From: Flavobacterium sp. | GTDB taxonomy: Bacteria > Bacteroidota > Bacteroidia > Flavobacteriales > Flavobacteriaceae | DNA: 64,000 nt | Assembly: GCA_017984035.1 (NCBI GenBank) | Contig: JAGOAF010000001.1 | Span: 1 to 64,000 of the forward strand | Direction of reading: 5' to 3' | Shown: in pieces, positions 1-8,706 of the stretch | Position numbering within the stretch: position 1 is the stretch's first letter | Layout: every line of letters starts with the position of its first letter | Program-made: the position numbers and the translations under genes | The notes under the pieces: model-generated | What the model was told of the DNA's origin: nothing | The model's database searches: none | The model's input: only the letters and a program-made list of their open reading frames with translations

Positions 1-221
1 TGGCGGGTACTGTTATATTATTAGGACATTATGTTGACTTCTTTAACATGATTATGCCTGGTACAGTTGGTGACCAATGGTTTATTGGAGTATCTGAAAT
101 TGCTTCTGTTCTTTTCTTCTTAGGGTTATTTATTTATGTTGTTTTCACAGCATTGACTAAAGCTCCTTTATTGGCTAAAAGAAATCCATTTATTGAAGAG
201 AGTAAACATTTTCATTATTAA
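1..221 (+). CDS. Alternative complex III subunit ActF-like, C-terminal end (partial)
   Basis: The window opens inside a plus-strand reading frame (first whole codon at base 3) that ends with TAA at 219-221. About 72 residues are visible: two hydrophobic helices separated by a short polar loop (GTVGDQW), then a polar tail ending SKHFHY. The position directly upstream of coxB and coxA, and this pattern of helices, match the last membrane subunit (ActF, quinone-binding type) of the alternative complex III quinol:cytochrome c oxidoreductase. In Bacteroidota this complex is usually encoded just before the oxidase genes. Only the C-terminus is present, so the family call rests mostly on context. 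The stop is 20 bases before coxB, consistent with one operon. Confidence 0.7.
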   Translation, partial: AGTVILLGHYVDFFNMIMPGTVGDQWFIGVSEIASVLFFLGLFIYVVFTALTKAPLLAKRNPFIEESKHFHY

Positions 222-241
222 TAATATTTAAATATAAACAG

Positions 242-1399
242 ATGACAAGTTTGTTGGTAATTATAGTTTTAGTTTTATTAGCTGTTGCAATTTGGCAGTT
301 GACCAAAATATTTGATTTGACTCAAGTAGGGAATTCAAGTGCGAATGACTCACAAATAGCCACTGATAATGATAACAATGTTCAAGGATATTTGATGTTT
401 GGCTTTTTAGCATTCATTTATATTTTTACAATTTATGGTCTATTGAAATGGGGCGATCTTCCATTACATACTCCTGCTTCTGAGCACGGTTCAGATGTAG
501 ATACTTTGATGAATATCACTTGGGTTTTGATTTTTATTGTTCAGGCCATTACTCAAGTATTATTACACTTTTTTGCTTTCAAATACAGAGGTAAAAAGGA
601 TCAAAAAGCGACTTTTTTTGCTGACAATAATAAATTAGAGGCCATTTGGAGTTCGATTCCAGCGGTAGTATTAGCCGGTTTGATTTTATACGGTTTGTAT
701 GCTTGGAACAACATCATGTTTGTTGATGAAGACGAAGAAGTAATTGTTATAGAATTATACGCTCAACAGTTCAAATGGACTGCACGTTATGCAGGTGCTG
801 ATAATGTATTAGGTAAAGCAAATGTGAGACTTATTGATGGTGTAAATGCTATTGGTATGGATTTGTCAGATCCTAATGCTCAAGATGATTTTGTGACTTC
901 TGAATTACATATTCCAAAAGGGAAGAAAGTACTTTTCAAGATTCGTTCTCAAGATGTTTTACACTCTGCTTACATGCCACATTTTAGAGCACAAATGAAT
1001 TGTGTGCCTGGTATGGTGACTCAGTTTGCTTTTACTCCAGTTTATACAACAGCTGAATATAGAGAGTTGCCATTTATGGTTGAAAAAGTAACAAGAATCA
1101 ATGAATTAAGAACCAAGAAAAGTGCTGAATTAGTTGCGGCAGGCAATACAGCTTTAGATCCTTACACATTTGACTACCTTTTGTTATGTAACAAAATTTG
1201 TGGTGCATCTCATTACAATATGCAAATGAAAATTGTTGTAGATAGTCCTGAAGAATATAAAACATGGTTGTCTGATAAGGTTGCTTTGGTTAAAGAAGTG
1301 AAAGCTTCTAATGAGCCAGCTCCAGCTTCAGAAGAGACTACTTCAGATTCTACAGTTGTATCTTCGGATACTGTTGCTTCTAAGGTTGCAATGAAATAA
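242..1399 (+). CDS. coxB: Cytochrome c oxidase subunit II
   Basis: 385 residues. This is the electron-entry subunit of a heme-copper oxidase. It receives electrons from cytochrome c (or directly from alternative complex III) and passes them to subunit I. Hydrophobic helices lie near residues 4-20, 49-70, 92-114 and 134-156, followed by the cupredoxin domain with VLHSAYMPHFRAQ and the CuA loop CNKICGASHYNM, which has both cysteines, the histidine and the methionine. The third loop residue is Lys where many CuA loops have Glu. The last ~30 residues are a low-complexity Ala/Ser/Thr/Glu tail. coxA follows 29 bases later. It starts with ATG 20 bases after the previous stop. Confidence 0.95.
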   Translation: MTSLLVIIVLVLLAVAIWQLTKIFDLTQVGNSSANDSQIATDNDNNVQGYLMFGFLAFIYIFTIYGLLKWGDLPLHTPASEHGSDVDTLMNITWVLIFIVQAITQVLLHFFAFKYRGKKDQKATFFADNNKLEAIWSSIPAVVLAGLILYGLYAWNNIMFVDEDEEVIVIELYAQQFKWTARYAGADNVLGKANVRLIDGVNAIGMDLSDPNAQDDFVTSELHIPKGKKVLFKIRSQDVLHSAYMPHFRAQMNCVPGMVTQFAFTPVYTTAEYRELPFMVEKVTRINELRTKKSAELVAAGNTALDPYTFDYLLLCNKICGASHYNMQMKIVVDSPEEYKTWLSDKVALVKEVKASNEPAPASEETTSDSTVVSSDTVASKVAMK

Positions 1400-1428
1400 T
1401 TAAATTAAAATTTATAAAGTATATAAAT

Positions 1429-3213
1429 ATGTCAGCAGATTTACACGGTCACGAACACGATCATCATCATAAAGAAACATTCATTACTAAATATATCTTT
1501 AGTATTGACCATAAAATGATTGCTAAACAATACTTATTAACTGGTATTGTTATGGGTATTATTGGAGTTGGAATGTCTTTGCTTTTCAGAATGCAATTAG
1601 CATGGCCAGAAGAGTCTTTTAAAATTTTTAATATTTTATTAGGTGATAAATTTGCCCCTGATGGAGTCATGGCTAATGATATTTACTTGGCTTTGGTTAC
1701 TATTCATGGAACTATTATGGTTTTCTTTGTATTGACAGCCGCTTTGAGTGGTACCTTTAGTAATTTATTGATTCCACTTCAAATTGGTGCTCGAGACATG
1801 GCTTCAGGATTTATGAATATGATTTCCTATTGGTTATTTTTCTTGTCAAGTGTTATTATGATTTGTTCTCTATTCGTTGAAGCAGGTCCTGCATCTTCTG
1901 GATGGACAATCTACCCTCCTTTAAGTGCATTGCCTCAAGCGATACCTGGATCAGGAACCGGTATGACACTTTGGTTGGTTTCTATGGCTATATTTATTGC
2001 ATCTTCTTTAATGGGATCTTTGAATTATGTTGTAACTGTAATCAACTTGAGAACAAAAGGAATGACAATGACGAGATTGCCATTGACAATTTGGGCTTTC
2101 TTTGTTACTGCTATTATTGGTATAGTTTCATTCCCAGTATTATTATCTGCAGCTTTATTATTGATTTTTGATAGAAGTTTTGGAACTTCATTTTTCTTGT
2201 CAGATATTTATATTGCAGGAGAAGTGCTACATTATCAAGGTGGTTCACCAGTATTATTTGAACATTTATTTTGGTTCTTAGGTCACCCTGAAGTATATAT
2301 CGTATTATTGCCAGCTTTAGGAATTACTTCTGAAGTTATTGCAACGAGTTCTCGTAAACCAATTTTTGGATATAGAGCAATGATTATGTCTATCTTGGCG
2401 ATTGCATTCTTATCTACTATAGTTTGGGGTCACCATATGTTTATATCGGGTATGAATCCATTCTTGGGTTCGGTATTTACCTTTACTACTTTGTTGATTG
2501 CAATTCCATCTGCTGTAAAAGCATTTAACTACATTACTACTTTGTGGAAAGGAAATTTACAGTTTAATCCAGCTATGTTGTTTTCAATTGGATTAGTATC
2601 TACTTTCATCACAGGTGGTTTAACAGGTATTATTTTGGGAGACAGTACTTTGGATATTAATGTTCACGATACGTATTTCGTAGTAGCACACTTTCACTTA
2701 GTAATGGGTATATCTGCTCTTTACGGAATGTTTGCTGGAGTATATCATTGGTTTCCAAGAATGTTTGGTAGAATGATGAACAAAAATTTAGGTTATATTC
2801 ACTTTTGGGTAACGGCTGTATGTGCTTATGGAGTTTTCTTCCCAATGCACTTTATTGGATTAGCTGGCTTACCAAGACGTTATTACACCAACACTAACTT
2901 CCCTTTATTTGATGATTTGCAAAATGTAAATGTTTTAATTACAACATTTGCTTTAATCGGAGGTGCTTTCCAATTAGTGTTCTTATACAATTTCTTTGTA
3001 AGTATATTTTACGGTAAGAAATCAGAACAAAATCCATGGAAGTCAAATACATTAGAATGGACAGCTCCTGTAGAACACATTCACGGAAACTGGCCAGGAG
3101 AACTTCCTGAAGTACACAGATGGCCATACGACTATAGTAATCCTGCACATGACGAAGATTTTGTTCCGCAGAATGTTCCGATGAAACCAGGTGAAGTCGT
3201 TTTGAATCACTAG
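1429..3213 (+). CDS. coxA: Cytochrome c oxidase subunit I
   Basis: 594 residues. This is the catalytic subunit of the terminal oxidase: O2 is reduced to water at the heme a3/CuB centre with proton pumping. The family signatures are present: GHPEVYI (CuB His, the E of the proton pathway and the cross-linked Tyr), WGHHMF (CuB His pair) and VAHFHLVMG (heme a3 and heme a ligands). HPEVY points to the A1-type oxidases. About 12 membrane helices are expected. The first 15 residues are unusually His-rich (HGHEHDHHHK). It lies downstream of coxB with a terminator right after the stop, so this is the end of the oxidase operon. Subunits III and IV are encoded 40 kb away at 42721-44701. Confidence 0.97.
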   Translation: MSADLHGHEHDHHHKETFITKYIFSIDHKMIAKQYLLTGIVMGIIGVGMSLLFRMQLAWPEESFKIFNILLGDKFAPDGVMANDIYLALVTIHGTIMVFFVLTAALSGTFSNLLIPLQIGARDMASGFMNMISYWLFFLSSVIMICSLFVEAGPASSGWTIYPPLSALPQAIPGSGTGMTLWLVSMAIFIASSLMGSLNYVVTVINLRTKGMTMTRLPLTIWAFFVTAIIGIVSFPVLLSAALLLIFDRSFGTSFFLSDIYIAGEVLHYQGGSPVLFEHLFWFLGHPEVYIVLLPALGITSEVIATSSRKPIFGYRAMIMSILAIAFLSTIVWGHHMFISGMNPFLGSVFTFTTLLIAIPSAVKAFNYITTLWKGNLQFNPAMLFSIGLVSTFITGGLTGIILGDSTLDINVHDTYFVVAHFHLVMGISALYGMFAGVYHWFPRMFGRMMNKNLGYIHFWVTAVCAYGVFFPMHFIGLAGLPRRYYTNTNFPLFDDLQNVNVLITTFALIGGAFQLVFLYNFFVSIFYGKKSEQNPWKSNTLEWTAPVEHIHGNWPGELPEVHRWPYDYSNPAHDEDFVPQNVPMKPGEVVLNH

Positions 3214-3220
3214 AATTATA

Positions 3221-3248
3221 AAAAGCCTCTATTGTAGAGGCTTTTTTA
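3221..3248 (+). terminator. Rho-independent terminator after coxA
   Basis: Inverted repeat AAAAGCCTCT / AGAGGCTTTT with loop ATTGT, followed by a T run, starting 8 bases after the coxA stop. It closes the alternative complex III/oxidase operon and separates it from ruvB. Confidence 0.9.
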
Positions 3249-3291
3249 TTTCAACTTATTACTTACTATAAATTTCTAAGTAATCTTTATC

Positions 3292-3299
3292 TATCTTTG
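3292..3299 (+). promoter_or_regulatory. -7 box of ruvB promoter, possibly leaderless
   Basis: TATCTTTG matches the Bacteroidota -7 consensus TAnnTTTG and ends only 4 bases before the ruvB ATG at 3304. With the usual spacing the transcript would start at or beside the ATG. No clear -33 TTG was seen at the right distance. Confidence 0.6.
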
Positions 3300-3303
3300 T
3301 TTT

Positions 3304-4326
3304 ATGAACGAAAATTTAGATCCAACTACAAAAGGATATAATCCGGAAGAACTTGATCTTGAAAAAAGATTGAGACCACTTTCATTTGATGATTTTGCTG
3401 GGCAAGATCAAATTCTAGAAAATCTTAAGGTATTTGTAGAAGCGGCTAATCAACGTAATGAAGCCTTGGATCATACGTTATTTCATGGCCCTCCCGGTTT
3501 GGGTAAAACTACCTTAGCTAATATTCTGGCCAATGAATTACAAGTAGGAATCAAAATAACCTCGGGTCCTGTTCTAGATAAACCTGGCGATTTAGCGGGT
3601 TTATTAACTAATCTTGAAGAAAGAGACGTTTTATTTATCGATGAGATCCATCGTTTAAGTCCTATCGTTGAAGAATATTTATATTCTGCAATGGAAGATT
3701 TCAAGATTGATATTATGATTGAATCGGGACCAAATGCTAGAACGGTTCAAATCAATTTAAATCCGTTTACTTTGATCGGAGCAACAACACGCTCTGGTTT
3801 ATTGACTGCGCCAATGCGTGCTCGTTTTGGAATTTCCTCTCGTTTACAATATTACACTACAGAACTTTTGACCACTATTATTGAACGTAGTGCCAGTATC
3901 ATAAAAATGCCTATTGATCTTGAAGCTGCCATTGAAATTGCTGGACGAAGTAGAGGCACACCTCGTATCGCTAATGCATTATTGCGTAGAGTACGTGATT
4001 TTGCACAAATTAAGGGCAATGGCACCATTGATATAGAAATTGCAAGATATGCCTTAAAAGCGCTTAATGTGGACGCTCATGGGTTAGACGAAATGGATAA
4101 TAAAATATTAAATACCATTATCGATAAATTTAAAGGCGGTCCTGTTGGTCTTACTACCTTGGCTACTGCAGTTTCAGAAAGTAGCGAAACTATTGAAGAA
4201 GTATATGAACCTTTTTTAATTCAAGAAGGATTTATTATGCGTACTCCACGCGGTCGTGAAGTAACCGACAAAGCATACAAGCACTTAGGAAAGTTAAAAA
4301 CTAATATTCAAGGCGGATTGTTTTAA
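3304..4326 (+). CDS. ruvB: Holliday junction branch migration DNA helicase RuvB
   Basis: 340 residues, the usual family length. RuvB is the hexameric AAA+ motor that drives branch migration of Holliday junctions with RuvA and RuvC. It shows the N-terminal [12 protein letters not shown], Walker [10 protein letters not shown] (about residues 61-69), Walker B LFIDEIH, sensor 1 GATTR and the arginine-finger segment ARFGISSRL, then the winged-helix C-terminal domain ([15 protein letters not shown]). Its partner ruvA is not adjacent but lies at 31936, on the far side of the sugar locus. queG follows with almost no gap. Confidence 0.98.
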   Translation: MNENLDPTTKGYNPEELDLEKRLRPLSFDDFAGQDQILENLKVFVEAANQRNEALDHTLFHGPPGLGKTTLANILANELQVGIKITSGPVLDKPGDLAGLLTNLEERDVLFIDEIHRLSPIVEEYLYSAMEDFKIDIMIESGPNARTVQINLNPFTLIGATTRSGLLTAPMRARFGISSRLQYYTTELLTTIIERSASIIKMPIDLEAAIEIAGRSRGTPRIANALLRRVRDFAQIKGNGTIDIEIARYALKALNVDAHGLDEMDNKILNTIIDKFKGGPVGLTTLATAVSESSETIEEVYEPFLIQEGFIMRTPRGREVTDKAYKHLGKLKTNIQGGLF

Positions 4327-4336
4327 TTCTATTTTT

Positions 4337-5257
4337 ATTACTAATCAATCAAAATATTCGCAATTCATTAAATCTGAGGCGCAACGCCTTGGTTTTTTGT
4401 CTTGCGGTATATCCAAGGCCGGTTTTTTAGAAAACGAAGCGTCACGGCTCGAAAAATGGCTTAAAAACAACAGTCATGGTCAGATGGCCTATATGGAAAA
4501 CCATTTTGACAAACGTTTGGATCCTACTTTATTGGTAGATGGTGCCAAAAGTGTAGTCTCGTTACTTTTGAATTATTATCCTTCCCAATTACAAAGAGAG
4601 GATTCTTATAAAATTTCCAAATATGCTTATGGCCAAGATTATCATTTTGTAATCAAAGAAAAGCTTAGCGAATTATTATTTGCAATTCAGGATCATATTG
4701 GTGCTGTATCTGGAAGAGCTTTTGTAGATTCCGCACCTGTTTTAGATAAAGCTTGGGCTGCCAAAAGTGGATTGGGCTGGATCGGTAAAAACAGTAATCT
4801 CATCACGCAAAAAGTAGGTTCTTTTTATTTTATTGCCGAATTAATTATTGATTTGGAATTAGAATATGACTTTGCAACAACCGATCATTGCGGCAGTTGT
4901 ACCGCTTGTTTGGATGCTTGTCCAACCCAAGCAATTATTGCGCCTTACCAAGTCGATGGGAGCAAATGCATTTCATATTATACTATTGAATTAAAAGACA
5001 ATCTCCCTGATAATATGAAAGGAAAATTGGATGATTGGGCTTTTGGTTGTGATGTCTGTCAAGATGTTTGTCCGTGGAACCGATTTTCAAAACCGCATAG
5101 CGAACCCTTATTTCAAGCCAATCCTGAACTGCTTTCATTTTCTAAAAAAGAATGGGAGGAAATTACGTCCGAAACTTTTCAAAAGGTATTCAAAGGTTCC
5201 CCTCTAAAAAGGACTAAATGGGAAGGTTTAAAACGCAATATCAATTTTATAAAATAG
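4337..5257 (+). CDS. queG: Epoxyqueuosine reductase QueG, probable ATT start
   Basis: QueG reduces epoxyqueuosine to queuosine in tRNA using a cobalamin cofactor and two [4Fe-4S] clusters. The two cluster-binding cysteine groups are visible ([13 protein letters not shown] and [10 protein letters not shown]), as is the active-site segment [22 protein letters not shown]. The reading frame is open from 4298. Family-like sequence ([26 protein letters not shown]) begins about 18 codons before the first conventional start codon, TTG 4397. There is no ATG, GTG or TTG in frame upstream of it. I therefore place the start at ATT 4337 (ATT 4331 is the alternative), giving about 306 residues. If TTG 4397 is used, the protein is 286 residues and lacks the first helix. 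It lies 10 bases behind ruvB and converges on lacI. Confidence 0.9.
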   Translation: MTNQSKYSQFIKSEAQRLGFLSCGISKAGFLENEASRLEKWLKNNSHGQMAYMENHFDKRLDPTLLVDGAKSVVSLLLNYYPSQLQREDSYKISKYAYGQDYHFVIKEKLSELLFAIQDHIGAVSGRAFVDSAPVLDKAWAAKSGLGWIGKNSNLITQKVGSFYFIAELIIDLELEYDFATTDHCGSCTACLDACPTQAIIAPYQVDGSKCISYYTIELKDNLPDNMKGKLDDWAFGCDVCQDVCPWNRFSKPHSEPLFQANPELLSFSKKEWEEITSETFQKVFKGSPLKRTKWEGLKRNINFIK

Positions 5258-5263
5258 CCTAAA

Positions 5264-6280
5264 TTAAGTAGTTTCTCTATGGATAATTTGGGTATTTAAT
5301 TCGATAGATTTTGGTGTAAATTGTAATCCGTCTTTTCTACAAAGCATTTCTTCTAATAATAGATTAAAAGCGGCAGTACCCATTTCGTAACTTGGCTGCT
5401 CAACGGTGCTTAAATTGGGTTTGATTATTTGTGACATAAACCAATTGCTAAAACCTATAATTTTAATATCTCTTGGGATTTCAATACTATTTTCGTTGCA
5501 ATATACAACGGCTCCAACAGCAACTAAATCAGTAATGGCAAATAGACCATCAACATCTGGATGCTCTTCAAAAAGTTGTTTGGTAAATTGTATTCCTTCT
5601 TCATAGGTAACTCTATCACAAGTGTATACCAGTTTAGAGTCAAAAGGAATATTGTTTTTTTCTAATGCTTTTTTATATCCTAAATAACGATCAATCGAGT
5701 TTTGAGGATTTAAAGGTCCGCGGATGTGTGCGATTTTTTTGCAACCGCGATCAATTAAATGTTGTGTAGCTTCAAATCCGGCTTTTTGATCATCAATAAC
5801 CACTTTAGAACAATTTGATAATTTAGCAATTTTATCAAACATGACTAGGGGAATATTCCTGTTTATAATTTCTTGAATATGGGAATCATTATTGGATTCA
5901 TTTGATAATGATATTAAAATTCCATCAACCCTTTTGTTGATTAAAAGTTCTACTTGTTTTTTTTCTAATTCAAGGCTTTCATTGGATTGTAATATAATCA
6001 CTAAATAACCGTTTTTTTCAGCGGCATCAATTATCGCTTTTATAATATTTGAAAAAAAGTGGTGAGTAACCTCAGGTATTATTAAACCAATAGTTTTTGA
6101 TTCTTTTGTTCTCAAATTGACCGCAAAACTATTAGGGGTGTAATTAAGATTTTGTGCTAATTCCTTAACTGCCTTTTTAGTTTTTTCACTCACGTCAGGG
6201 TAATCTTTTAACGCTTTTGAAACGGTAGTTATAGAAATTCCTAATGTGGTTGCAATTTCTTTAAGTGTAATGTTTCTCAT
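5264..6280 (-). CDS. LacI family transcriptional regulator of the sugar locus
   Basis: 338 residues. The N-terminal helix-turn-helix (TLKEIATTLGISITTVSKAL) is followed by the hinge region (PNSFAVNLRTKES) and a periplasmic-binding-protein-like sensor domain starting IGLIIPEVTHHFF. The normally Arg-containing hinge reads AVNL, but the Leu that intercalates in LacI-type regulators is kept. It lies downstream of, and separate from, the GH13 operon behind a terminator, with its own -7 box. The CGAAAACGTTTTCG palindromes at 12638, 12930 and 26655 have the form of LacI-family operators, so this is the obvious candidate to bind them. The effector is unknown; a sugar or sugar phosphate from sucrose/fructan breakdown is inferred. 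It ends 6 bases from the queG stop, convergently. Confidence 0.92.
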   Translation of the reverse strand: MRNITLKEIATTLGISITTVSKALKDYPDVSEKTKKAVKELAQNLNYTPNSFAVNLRTKESKTIGLIIPEVTHHFFSNIIKAIIDAAEKNGYLVIILQSNESLELEKKQVELLINKRVDGILISLSNESNNDSHIQEIINRNIPLVMFDKIAKLSNCSKVVIDDQKAGFEATQHLIDRGCKKIAHIRGPLNPQNSIDRYLGYKKALEKNNIPFDSKLVYTCDRVTYEEGIQFTKQLFEEHPDVDGLFAITDLVAVGAVVYCNENSIEIPRDIKIIGFSNWFMSQIIKPNLSTVEQPSYEMGTAAFNLLLEEMLCRKDGLQFTPKSIELNTQIIHRETT

Positions 6281-6297
6281 TTACTTTTGATTTGGAA

Positions 6298-6305
6298 CAA
6301 ATGTA
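6298..6305 (-). promoter_or_regulatory. -7 box of lacI promoter
   Basis: On the minus strand this reads TACATTTG, an exact TAnnTTTG match, 17 bases upstream of the lacI ATG. No convincing -33 element was found. No copy of the CGAAAACGTTTTCG palindrome is present here, so autoregulation through that motif is not suggested. Confidence 0.55.
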
Positions 6306-6451
6306 TAAAATATCAGTTTGTGAATTGGCTTACAACAGATAGATAAGCTGCTAAAAACGCCAAGATATTCATTTTTTTAATACTGGAGATTCATTTTGGT
6401 TACTAATTACAAATAGTGTCAAATATGTTATATTTTCACTACTATTTAGAA

Positions 6452-6489
6452 CTAAAAAATGCGGTTTCAAGTTGATTGAAACCGCATTT
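6452..6489 (-). terminator. Terminator of the GH32-GH13 operon
   Basis: A 14-bp perfect stem (AAATGCGGTTTCAA / TTGAAACCGCATTT) with a 5-base loop lies 18 bases after the GH13 stop. Read on the minus strand it is followed by a T run. It ends the minus-strand sugar operon before lacI. Confidence 0.85.
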
Positions 6490-6507
6490 GAATTATAAAA
6501 ACAGTAA

Positions 6508-8259
6508 TTATTTTAATTGTAAAATCAAAGACTCGTAAGGGCGTAAACGGTTTGATTTCAATGATTCCGATTTAGGATAATTACCTAAAATTAAAGTAGT
6601 GTTCGCTGTTGAACACCCTATGTCATAAGTAGCTTCTTTCTCTGTAAAGTTCAATAAAACCAATATTTTTTTACCTTCAAGTTCTCTAGTGTAAGCAAAA
6701 ACATTTGGATTGTCATGATCTAAAAGAGTGTATTTTCCGTATTGAAGCACTGGACTTGCTTTACGAATTGCAACTAATTTTCTATAATAATTCAAGACTG
6801 AATTTGGATCTTTTTCTTGTGCTGCCGCATTAATTTCTGTAAAATTTGGATTCACTTTTAACCAAGGTTTACCCGTTGTAAATCCCCCATTAGCAGTAGC
6901 ATCCCATTGAAAAGGTGTTCTTCCATTTTCTCTAGAAGTTTGTTTTTTGTTTTCTAAAAAAGCTTTCAAATCACCACCTGCATTTTTGAGTTGTTCGTAT
7001 TTGTTTCGGGTATCAACATCATTATAATCTTCAATATTATCAAAGCGAATATTTACCATTCCAATTTCGTCTCCATTAAAGTTATATGGGGTTCCTCGCA
7101 TAGTCATAACGAATGTAGAAAGCATTTTAGAAGAAATGTCTCTGAATTCTGGAGCGTCATTCCCAAATTTACTGACCATTCTTGGTTGATCATGATTCGA
7201 TATAAAAATGGAGAGCCATCCTTTGTCTTTAAACACTTCGTCGTATCTAGAGAAAATGTCTTTGTATTTTACTAATCCAAATTCGCGAACATGATTTCCA
7301 ATATCCACACTTTCAAAATGATACGCTAGGTTTAATTCTTTACGATCCGGATCCACAAATTTCATAGCTGCTTCTGGCGAATCTCCAGCGCCTTCTGAAA
7401 CAGACATGGCATTTGGAAATTTACTCAAAACTTCACGATTCATTTCTTGAATGTGCTCGTGTAATTTAGGCCCATTACCATAAAATTTGATGATTTCTAG
7501 TGTGTTGTTTACAATTTCTTTTGGCAATTCAGGAAACGAATCGTCTTTTGAAATAAACTGGAAAGCATCCATTCTAAATCCATCGATGCCTTTGTTCAAC
7601 CAAAACGTCATTGTGTCGTATATTTCTTTACGTAGAGAAGGGTTATTCCAATTTAAATCAGGTTGTTTTTGAGAGAAATAATGCAGGTAATAGGCATTGG
7701 TTGTCGCGTCGTATTTCCAAGCGTTACTATTGACATCAAAAAAACTCCAACGGTAAGGTGGAGTCCCTTTTTCAGCTGGCCACCAATAGTAATAATTACG
7801 GTATTTGTTGTCTCTTGAACTTTTGGATTGTTTGAACCAATAATGTTCGTCACTACTGTGATTTACCACCATGTCCATGATCAATTTAATATCTCTTTTG
7901 TGCATTTCTTGCAGTAAAAGATCAAAATCAGCCATGGTTCCAAAATCCTTTAAGATTTCTCTATAATTGCTAATGTCGTACCCGTTATCATCATTAGGAG
8001 AATCGTAAATTGGGCTAAGCCAAACTGCATCAATTCCTAAACTTTTTAAGTAATCTAATTTGGAGATAATTCCTTTGATATCGCCAATTCCATCTCCATC
8101 ACTGTCTTTAAAACTGCGAGGATAAATTTGGTAAATGACGGCTTCTTTCCACCATTTGGCATCGCCATTTTTTACGATTGTTGTTTTGTTTTCTTGTGCT
8201 GTTATACTCATAAAAGAAGAAAAGAGTAAGGAAATCAACAGCATTTGATTCTTTTTCAT
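6508..8259 (-). CDS. Secreted GH13 alpha-glucosidase (oligo-1,6-glucosidase/sucrase-like)
   Basis: 583 residues with an N-terminal signal peptide (hydrophobic core LLISLLFSSFMSI, then AQ). The GH13 (beta/alpha)8 barrel shows WWKEAVIYQIYPRSF, region I VVNHSSDEH, nucleophile Asp in GFRMDAF (about residue 228), acid/base Glu in SVSEGAG (about 287) and the third acid in SNHDQPR (about 356). The stretch FISKDDSFPELP after the nucleophile resembles GH13 subfamily 31 oligo-1,6-glucosidases. The likely role is periplasmic hydrolysis of alpha-glucosyl bonds, possibly including sucrose; the exact substrate cannot be read from sequence. It is the last gene of the operon, 28 bases after the VOC gene. Confidence 0.93.
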   Translation of the reverse strand: MKKNQMLLISLLFSSFMSITAQENKTTIVKNGDAKWWKEAVIYQIYPRSFKDSDGDGIGDIKGIISKLDYLKSLGIDAVWLSPIYDSPNDDNGYDISNYREILKDFGTMADFDLLLQEMHKRDIKLIMDMVVNHSSDEHYWFKQSKSSRDNKYRNYYYWWPAEKGTPPYRWSFFDVNSNAWKYDATTNAYYLHYFSQKQPDLNWNNPSLRKEIYDTMTFWLNKGIDGFRMDAFQFISKDDSFPELPKEIVNNTLEIIKFYGNGPKLHEHIQEMNREVLSKFPNAMSVSEGAGDSPEAAMKFVDPDRKELNLAYHFESVDIGNHVREFGLVKYKDIFSRYDEVFKDKGWLSIFISNHDQPRMVSKFGNDAPEFRDISSKMLSTFVMTMRGTPYNFNGDEIGMVNIRFDNIEDYNDVDTRNKYEQLKNAGGDLKAFLENKKQTSRENGRTPFQWDATANGGFTTGKPWLKVNPNFTEINAAAQEKDPNSVLNYYRKLVAIRKASPVLQYGKYTLLDHDNPNVFAYTRELEGKKILVLLNFTEKEATYDIGCSTANTTLILGNYPKSESLKSNRLRPYESLILQLK

Positions 8260-8287
8260 GCGGGTAATATTAAGTTGTAGTTTATAG

Positions 8288-8704
8288 TTATTTAATTATT
8301 TCGTTGAATTCTAAACGTTCACCATCAGGCCCTAGAATATTGAAATATTTACATCCTTTGTTCCAAAAATTCAGGAATACAGGTTCTTTCTCAAGAATGG
8401 TAAAATGGTTTTCTTTAATAGTTGCAAATGCCAAATCTATATCGTCAACATCAAAGGCAATGTGGTCAATATGACCGTCTTTTCTTTTTGTTATTTCCGA
8501 TAAATGAGAGGCAGGCATTTGATACAATTCTAATACCATTGTGCCTCTTTCCATCATGGCGACAATTCCGCCTTTTTCACCTTCAATTTCAAAGGTTGAT
8601 GGCATTACATTTTTAAAACCAAATTGTTCGTAAAAAGTAATTGATTTTTGAATATTTGAAACTGGAATTCCAATGTGTTGTATGTGGTTTATTTTTAAAT
8701 TCAT
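8288..8704 (-). CDS. VOC-superfamily (glyoxalase-like) protein
   Basis: 138 residues, a single glyoxalase/bleomycin-resistance fold with two beta-alpha-beta-beta-beta units. Possible metal ligands follow the His-Glu-His-Glu order of the superfamily: HIQHIGIPV near the N-terminus, MVLELYQ, HIDHIAFDV and GERLEFNEI. There is no signal peptide, so it should be cytoplasmic. It sits 2 bases behind the fructokinase gene and 28 before GH13, so it is translated within the sugar operon. Its reaction is unknown. Removal of a reactive sugar by-product such as methylglyoxal, or an isomerase/epimerase activity, would both fit, but this is inference only. Confidence 0.85.
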   Translation of the reverse strand: MNLKINHIQHIGIPVSNIQKSITFYEQFGFKNVMPSTFEIEGEKGGIVAMMERGTMVLELYQMPASHLSEITKRKDGHIDHIAFDVDDIDLAFATIKENHFTILEKEPVFLNFWNKGCKYFNILGPDGERLEFNEIIK

Positions 8705-8706
8705 TT

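Noticed and set aside
6457..6489. Long hairpin considered as a regulator site for lacI
   Set aside because: It has a T run on the minus strand and sits just after GH13; it has no resemblance to the CGAAAACGTTTTCG motif.
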